Shown here one piece after another: positions 59,352-64,000 of a stretch of DNA of 64,000 nt. The translations under genes were made by a program, and so were the position numbers. The DNA is from Methylobacterium aquaticum. Its GTDB lineage: Bacteria; Pseudomonadota; Alphaproteobacteria; Rhizobiales; Beijerinckiaceae. A model generated the notes under the pieces. That model did no database searches and was not told the origin of the DNA. It worked only from the letters and a program-made list of their open reading frames with translations. The stretch's first letter is position 1, and each line of letters opens with the position of its first letter. Where the stretch lies: contig NZ_CP043627.1 in NCBI RefSeq assembly GCF_016804325.1, positions 667,001-731,000 of the forward strand, written 5' to 3'.

Positions 59352-62323
59352 AGGGCGCTCCCGGGCTTGACGGCAGCCTCCTCGACCAGCCGGGCGAGGT
59401 AGGTGGTGCGCGGCTTGGTGTTGAGTTCGGCCAGCAGCCCGTAATTGCGCGGATCGGCGGCAGCCGCGGCGACCCGGCTGCCGGAATCGCGCAAATCCCC
59501 GAAGGTGATGGCGCGCGTCGGGCAGGCACCCTGGCAGGCGGTCTCGACCGCGCCGTCGCGGATCGGGGCGTGGTCGCCTAACGTCGAATCGATCCGCGCC
59601 GCGGCGATGCGCTGGACGCAGTAGGTGCATTTCTCCATCACGCCGCGGGCGCGGACGGTGACCTCCGGGTTGCGCTGCTGCTGCTGCACCGGCGCCATGT
59701 CGCCGGAATAATCGAGGTAGTTGAAGCGCCGGACCTTGTACGGGCAGTAGCTGGAGCAGGCGCGCGTCCCGACGCAGCGGTTGTAGACCATGAGGTTCAG
59801 CCCCTCGCGGTCGTGGACGGTGGCCTCCACCGGGCAGCCGACCTCGCAGGGCGCCTGCTCGCAATGCATGCAGGGCACCGGCATGAAATGGGTCTTGGGG
59901 GCGTCGAGCCCGCCCTCGTAGTAGCGGTCGATCCGGAGCCAGTGCAGCCAGCGGCCGAGAGCCACCTCTTCCTTGCCGACGACCGGGATGTTGTTCTCGG
60001 ACTGGCAGGCGGTGACGCAGGCATTGCAGCCGATGCAGGCGTCGAGGTCGATCACCATGCCCCAGGCGCGCTCGTGATCGTAGCGCCCACCGGCTGAGGT
60101 CGGGGCCGGGGGATAGAGCGAGGGCAGGGCCTCGCGGGAGGCGACGGGAGTGGCGCTCCCCACGGCCTGGACGCGGACGAAGTCGTGCCCCTCCATCGTG
60201 CCGTGGTCTTGCGTGGTGACCGGCGGCGCCTTGCGGCCGGTCTTTGCCAGGGTCGCCTCGGCGAGGCGCCAGGGCGTGGCGCTGGCGCGCAGGGGCGAGG
60301 CGTCGTAGCCGAGGCCGTCCGCCAGCTGCTCGGGGATCCGCCGGCCGTAGCCGAGGAAGACCGTGACCGCGTCGTCGGCCTGGCCCGGCTGGATCCAGGC
60401 CGGCCCCTCGATCCGCCGCCCCCCGGCTTCGAGACTCACGACGTCGCCCTGGCGCAGCGCCTCGCGCTCGGCGAGGACGGGACTCACCGCGATCACGTTG
60501 CCCCACACCACCTTGGTCAGGGGCTTGGGCAGTTCCTGCAGCCAGGCGAGGTTGGCGAGGCTCCCGTCCCACACCGTCGCGTCGGGCCGGAACAGCACCT
60601 CGACCCGCCTTGCCGGGCCCGCAGGGGAGGGGGCGGGACGGGGGGCCGCCACGGTGACGGGCAGGGTTGCGCCGACGGTCTCGGGCGGGAGCGCGGTGCT
60701 CTCCAGGAAGCCGGCTTGCAGGAAGGTCGCGCGCCGGCTCGCCCAGGCGGCCTCGGACTCGCCGGGTTGGCGCCAATGGGCGTCGAACAGGGCAGCGCCG
60801 TCCTTCGCCTCGGAATCCGTCAGGATCGACAGGATCTCCGGCACCGACCGGCCGTCATAGAGCGGGCGGATCGTCGGCTGGATCAGCGTCACCGTGCCAT
60901 CGAGGGACCGGGCATCGCCCCAGGTTTCGAGCGGGTGGGCGAGCGGCAGGTTCCAGTCGCAGTGGAAGGCGGTCTCGTCCTGGTAGAGCCCGGCATGGAT
61001 CTTGAGCGGCACGCGCGCCAGCGCGTCGAGGAAGCCGAGATCGCCCGGCGCCTCGTAGACCGGGTTGACGTCGAGCATCACCAGGACCTGCACCTCGCCC
61101 CGGCCCATCGCCTCGGTGAGGGCCGACAGGGGCTCGGGATCGAGGACCGGCACCGGCGCGGTGTGGAACACCGTCCGGCCGGTATTGCCCAAAGCCGCGT
61201 TGAGGCGGTGGACCTGGGCCAGCAGCTCCGGCCCGGCCTGGGTCCCGGCCAGCACGATCCCGTCGCCGCGGGCGGCGTTCAGCGCCGCGAAGGCTTTGTG
61301 GCGCCATGCGGCGGCCGGGCCGCTGCGGTCCTCCGCCGTGCCCCCTCCGGCCTCCGCGAGGAGGTCACGGATCAGCGCGTCGAGGCCGTCGGAGCCGACC
61401 ACGAGGGGGGCATCGGCCTTGGCCGAGGTCAGGTTCGGGCTCGGGCCGGCATGGTGGAGGGTCAGGAGACGCCCCTCGCCGGCGGCCTTGCGGCGGGCCT
61501 CGATCCAGTCCCGCGCCTGCCCGACCTGGCCCGGCCCGGGATCGAGCACGTCGCCGTCCAGCGAGACGACGACCCGCGCCCGGTCGAAGCGCCAGCGGGT
61601 CTCGAGCGGCCGGCCATAGGCACGGCGGGCGCCCTCGTAGAGCGCGTCGCGCCCGACCGGGGCCGAGACGTACCAGCGCAGGCCCGGGAAATCCCGGCGC
61701 ATCGCGGCGATTTGCGCGGCCAGCGACGGCGAGGTCACCGGCCCGGTGACGAGGTGGAGGCCGCGCCCGCCCTCCGCGGCCTTGAGCGCCGCGACGCGTC
61801 CGGTCATCGCGGCGCGGAAGGCCTGCCAGGAACTCGGCCGGCCGAGATGCTGCGGGGTCTGGAGCCGGAACGGATCGTAGAGCCCGAGCACCGAGGCCTG
61901 GGCGAACACGTCGGTGCCGCCGCGGCTCCAGGGATGCTCGGCATTGCCCTCGATCTTGAGCGGCCGGCCGTTGCGGGTGGTGACCGCGATGCCGTTGGCG
62001 AAGCCGTCGATCAGCGCCGCCGAGGCATAGGCGAGGGGGGCGCCCGGGACGATCCGCTCGGGCTGGCGGACATACGGGACCTCTTTCGTGCGCCCGTCCG
62101 GCTGGCCGCAGGCGGCCAATCCGCTCATCGCGAAGGAGGCGGCCATCAGCTTGAGGAAGCCGCGCCGGTCGGGAGCGGCGGCGAGCCGCGCGGCGGCCGG
62201 ATACTCGGTGTCGAGGAAGGCGCGGAACTCGGGCGAATCCGCCACCGCGTCGAGGCTGCGCCAGAAGGCCGGGCCGTCGCCGCCGGCGAGGCGGGCGCGA
62301 AGGACCGCGATGTCGTCGCTCAT
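59348..62323 (-). CDS. actB: Alternative complex III subunit ActB (Fe-S and molybdopterin-oxidoreductase-like fusion)
   Basis: 991 residues. A twin-arginine signal at about 50-70 (PDRRGFLKLMAASFAMSGLAAC) exports the folded protein. The first part (about 70-720) is the molybdopterin-oxidoreductase-like fold without cofactor ligands recognisable by eye, and the C-terminal part (about 755-985) is ferredoxin-like with four Cys clusters: CIGCNACVTACQSENN, CMHCEQAPCEVGCP, CVGTRACSSYCPYKVRR and CTYCVQRI with CQGACPTRAI. In characterised homologues these bind one [3Fe-4S] and three [4Fe-4S] clusters. ATG at 62323 overlaps the actA stop by 4 bp (ATGA). Confidence 0.95.
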   Translation of the reverse strand: MSDDIAVLRARLAGGDGPAFWRSLDAVADSPEFRAFLDTEYPAAARLAAAPDRRGFLKLMAASFAMSGLAACGQPDGRTKEVPYVRQPERIVPGAPLAYASAALIDGFANGIAVTTRNGRPLKIEGNAEHPWSRGGTDVFAQASVLGLYDPFRLQTPQHLGRPSSWQAFRAAMTGRVAALKAAEGGRGLHLVTGPVTSPSLAAQIAAMRRDFPGLRWYVSAPVGRDALYEGARRAYGRPLETRWRFDRARVVVSLDGDVLDPGPGQVGQARDWIEARRKAAGEGRLLTLHHAGPSPNLTSAKADAPLVVGSDGLDALIRDLLAEAGGGTAEDRSGPAAAWRHKAFAALNAARGDGIVLAGTQAGPELLAQVHRLNAALGNTGRTVFHTAPVPVLDPEPLSALTEAMGRGEVQVLVMLDVNPVYEAPGDLGFLDALARVPLKIHAGLYQDETAFHCDWNLPLAHPLETWGDARSLDGTVTLIQPTIRPLYDGRSVPEILSILTDSEAKDGAALFDAHWRQPGESEAAWASRRATFLQAGFLESTALPPETVGATLPVTVAAPRPAPSPAGPARRVEVLFRPDATVWDGSLANLAWLQELPKPLTKVVWGNVIAVSPVLAEREALRQGDVVSLEAGGRRIEGPAWIQPGQADDAVTVFLGYGRRIPEQLADGLGYDASPLRASATPWRLAEATLAKTGRKAPPVTTQDHGTMEGHDFVRVQAVGSATPVASREALPSLYPPAPTSAGGRYDHERAWGMVIDLDACIGCNACVTACQSENNIPVVGKEEVALGRWLHWLRIDRYYEGGLDAPKTHFMPVPCMHCEQAPCEVGCPVEATVHDREGLNLMVYNRCVGTRACSSYCPYKVRRFNYLDYSGDMAPVQQQQRNPEVTVRARGVMEKCTYCVQRIAAARIDSTLGDHAPIRDGAVETACQGACPTRAITFGDLRDSGSRVAAAAADPRNYGLLAELNTKPRTTYLARLVEEAAVKPGSAL

Positions 62324-63018
62324 CGGTGGCAGATCCCGCATTCGGTCAGCCGCTCGCCGCCGCGGATATGGTACTGGCGCACCAGCTCCGGCCCGAGCGT
62401 CGCCTGGTTCGCCGGCGGGCTCCAGGTCATGTTCAGGATCTGGTCCTTCGGCCGCACGTATTTCTCGGGGTTGCGGTGGCAATCGAGGCAGAAGCTCATC
62501 TCGAAGGCGTTGGCCCGGTAGGTGAGCTGCATGTCGGTGACGCTGCCGTGGCAGGTCGAGCAGCCGATGCCGTTGGTCACGTGGACGGCGTGGTTGTAGT
62601 AGACATAGCCCGGCAGCTTGTTCAGGCGGGTCCAGACCAGGGGCTGGTCCTTGGCGTAGCTCGCCCGCACCGGCTCCAGCATGTCCGAGCCGGACCAGAT
62701 CTGGCTGTGGCAGGTCATGCAGGTCTGGGTCGGCGGGATGCCGGCGGTGGCCTGGCTCTCGACCGTGGTGTGGCAGTAGCGGCAATCGATCTTCAATTCG
62801 CCCGCATGGTGCTTGTGGCTGAACGGCACCGGCTGGGCCGGTGCCACACCGACGCCCGTGACGTAGGACGAGCGCACCAGCCCCGCCCCCACCACCGGCA
62901 AAGCCGCCAGGCAGGCGGCCCCGGTGAGGAGCGCGAGGCGCAGGAGGGCATCGGCGCCCGGCGCGAAGAGCTGGCGCACGGCGTCAGGCCCCGATCCGGG
63001 GATGTGCCGACGCGACAT
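62320..63018 (-). CDS. actA: Alternative complex III subunit ActA, pentahaem cytochrome c
   Basis: 232 residues. One N-terminal membrane helix (about 25-48, LALLTGAACLAALPVVGAGLV) holds the protein on the periplasmic side. Five CxxCH motifs are present: CRYCH, CMTCH, CSTCH, CLDCH and CGICH, matching the five haems of ActA. It carries electrons along the complex. First gene of the act-cox operon. Start ATG at 63018. No promoter was recognised in the 186 bp upstream. Confidence 0.95.
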   Translation of the reverse strand: MSRRHIPGSGPDAVRQLFAPGADALLRLALLTGAACLAALPVVGAGLVRSSYVTGVGVAPAQPVPFSHKHHAGELKIDCRYCHTTVESQATAGIPPTQTCMTCHSQIWSGSDMLEPVRASYAKDQPLVWTRLNKLPGYVYYNHAVHVTNGIGCSTCHGSVTDMQLTYRANAFEMSFCLDCHRNPEKYVRPKDQILNMTWSPPANQATLGPELVRQYHIRGGERLTECGICHR

Positions 63019-63204
63019 GCCTCAAGGCGGGAATCACGCTCTGCACGCCGTCCTCGTCACCACGCTGCCGTTCAGTTCCGAACGATGCCAATCTACGTGG
63101 CGCAGCGCCCGGCCCCGGCCAGATGCCGCGCGTGCGGGAAAGGCCGAATGTCACAGTGGGGCCACGGACGGGGTGGGACGATCCCGATTCGGGTCGCGTA
63201 ACGG

Positions 63205-63450
63205 GCAGGGCTGTCCGAGGAAAATTTCTTTTAGATCAAGCGCGGGATCCCCTCTCCCGTGTGGGAGAGGGGTAGGGGCGATCGAAGATCGCGCGAGGGT
63301 GATACGATTCAGTATCAAGCGCTGAGCGTCGAGCTGTCAGCACAACGGTCACAGCTTTACACGGAACCGTGTCACCCTCACCCCCGGCCCCTCTCCCACT
63401 CGGGAGAGGGGAGGCGCGCTTTTTTCTTTCCCCGGACAGCCCTGCCTCTG
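63205..63450. repeat. Palindromic intergenic repeat, family A, copy 4 (inverted)
   Basis: The outer ends are GGCAGGGCTGTCCGAGG and CCCCGGACAGCCCTGCC. The gatcaagcgcgggatcccc flank, which is on the right in the copies at 21275 and 28129, is on the left here, so this copy is in the opposite orientation. It also contains GATCGAAGATC. It occupies most of the gene-free stretch 63019-63520, upstream of actA; the rest shows no gene. Confidence 0.78.
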
Positions 63451-63520
63451 CGGGGGAGGGGGAAACCCGCGCCCTTTTCGCCGAACAGCCCCGCCGCAGA
63501 ACGGGCAGGAGCCGATCGGC

Positions 63521-63721
63521 TCACGCCGCCCGGCTTTGCGCCACCGGGCAGATGTCCGGGCTTCCCCCGTCGTCCGTGCTCCAGCGGCAGGCCAAGCGGC
63601 CGGTCTGCGGATCGAGCGACCAGGTGGCGCGCAGGACGGCCTTCGGCGCCGGCACGGAGGGGGCGGACAGGCGGACGGAGACGGCGCCCTTCGGCGCGAA
63701 GGGCAGGATGGTGAAGGTCAT
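63521..63721 (-). CDS. Small hypothetical protein
   Basis: 66 residues. It begins MTFTILPFAPKGAVSVRL and carries LRATWSLDPQTGRLACRWSTDDG near the middle, which reads like a genuine protein rather than a shadow. A good ribosome-binding site (gagagg, 6 bases before the ATG at 63721, from the sequence ccgagaggtgcccc) supports it. Family not recognised and no membrane or signal segment. Downstream of it lies repeat A copy 4. The 279 bp after it to the window end hold no clear gene. Confidence 0.5.
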   Translation of the reverse strand: MTFTILPFAPKGAVSVRLSAPSVPAPKAVLRATWSLDPQTGRLACRWSTDDGGSPDICPVAQSRAA

Positions 63722-64000
63722 GGGGCACCTCTCGGGGGCGGCCGTCCGCGCGGCCGGCGCCCACGAGAGCGCGCCCGATCAGGCGTCCCTGCGAGAAGCG
63801 GCCGGCGCGAACGGCGCGGTCGATCGACTGTGACTGTCGCTCGGCATGGGGTTGACGGGTCCTGGAGTGAGGTGGCGGGGCGCGAAGACCGGCCCGGGCC
63901 ACGACGGCTCCATACGCCTCCGGGCCGGTCTGTCAACACGCTTTCGCCGGGCGTCCGAGCGGCGGACACGCGCTCCCCGCGCAGGGGCCGGATGAGCCCG

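Overview
The window is a 64 kb stretch of a very GC-rich alphaproteobacterial chromosome, most likely Methylobacteriaceae (Methylobacterium or a close relative). The support is the contiguous mdh-sucC-sucD-sucA-sucB-lpdA block, an EcfG-type stress sigma factor with NepR-like sequence, several alphaproteobacterial DUF families (DUF6356, DUF1737, DUF1236), and palindromic intergenic repeats of rhizobial type. There is no rRNA, no tRNA that I could recognise, no CRISPR array, no insertion sequence and no prophage.

Layout. 1-10.7 kb holds housekeeping and stress genes: a truncated GT21 glycosyltransferase, an S9 peptidase, an L,D-transpeptidase, katG, a SnoaL/GST pair, an alpha/beta hydrolase, a TerB-like protein and a TetR regulator. 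10.9-21.3 kb is the TCA block: malate dehydrogenase, succinyl-CoA synthetase, and the three subunits of 2-oxoglutarate dehydrogenase with an SDR gene between E2 and E3. Perfect GC-rich hairpins follow several of these genes, and a palindromic repeat sits on each side of the SDR-lpdA pair. 21.6-30.3 kb has gluconate kinase, a very large two-kinase hybrid sensor, a DbpA-like helicase, an aldose epimerase and a XerC-like recombinase. 30.5-43.5 kb has an Lrp-MFS pair with a palindromic operator, an orphan substrate-binding protein, two small secreted proteins, cysS, a LOG-family protein, a LysM protein, an Atm1-type exporter, and psd-pssA for phosphatidylethanolamine synthesis. 44-47.3 kb is a small surface-glycan-like island: a DegT aminotransferase, a methyltransferase and a GT2 glycosyltransferase with C-terminal repeats. 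47.6-51.6 kb has tam, mscL, a small NepR-like protein, a DUF1236 protein, an EcfG sigma factor with a NepR-like domain fused to its N-terminus, and a class II glutamine amidotransferase.

51.6-63.0 kb is one long minus-strand operon in which nearly every start overlaps the previous stop. It encodes alternative complex III (ActA, ActB, a fused ActC-ActD, ActE, ActF), a small membrane protein, and an aa3-type cytochrome c oxidase (subunits II, I, III, IV). It would form a quinol-to-oxygen branch that bypasses bc1. Two genes in it, actC-actD and subunit I, each carry an apparent loss of one base in a short G/C run, so their reading frames are broken as given.

The observations most worth following are the NepR-EcfG fusion next to a second NepR-like gene and a candidate EcfG promoter, the ActC-ActD fusion with the paired frameshifts, and four families of palindromic intergenic repeats.
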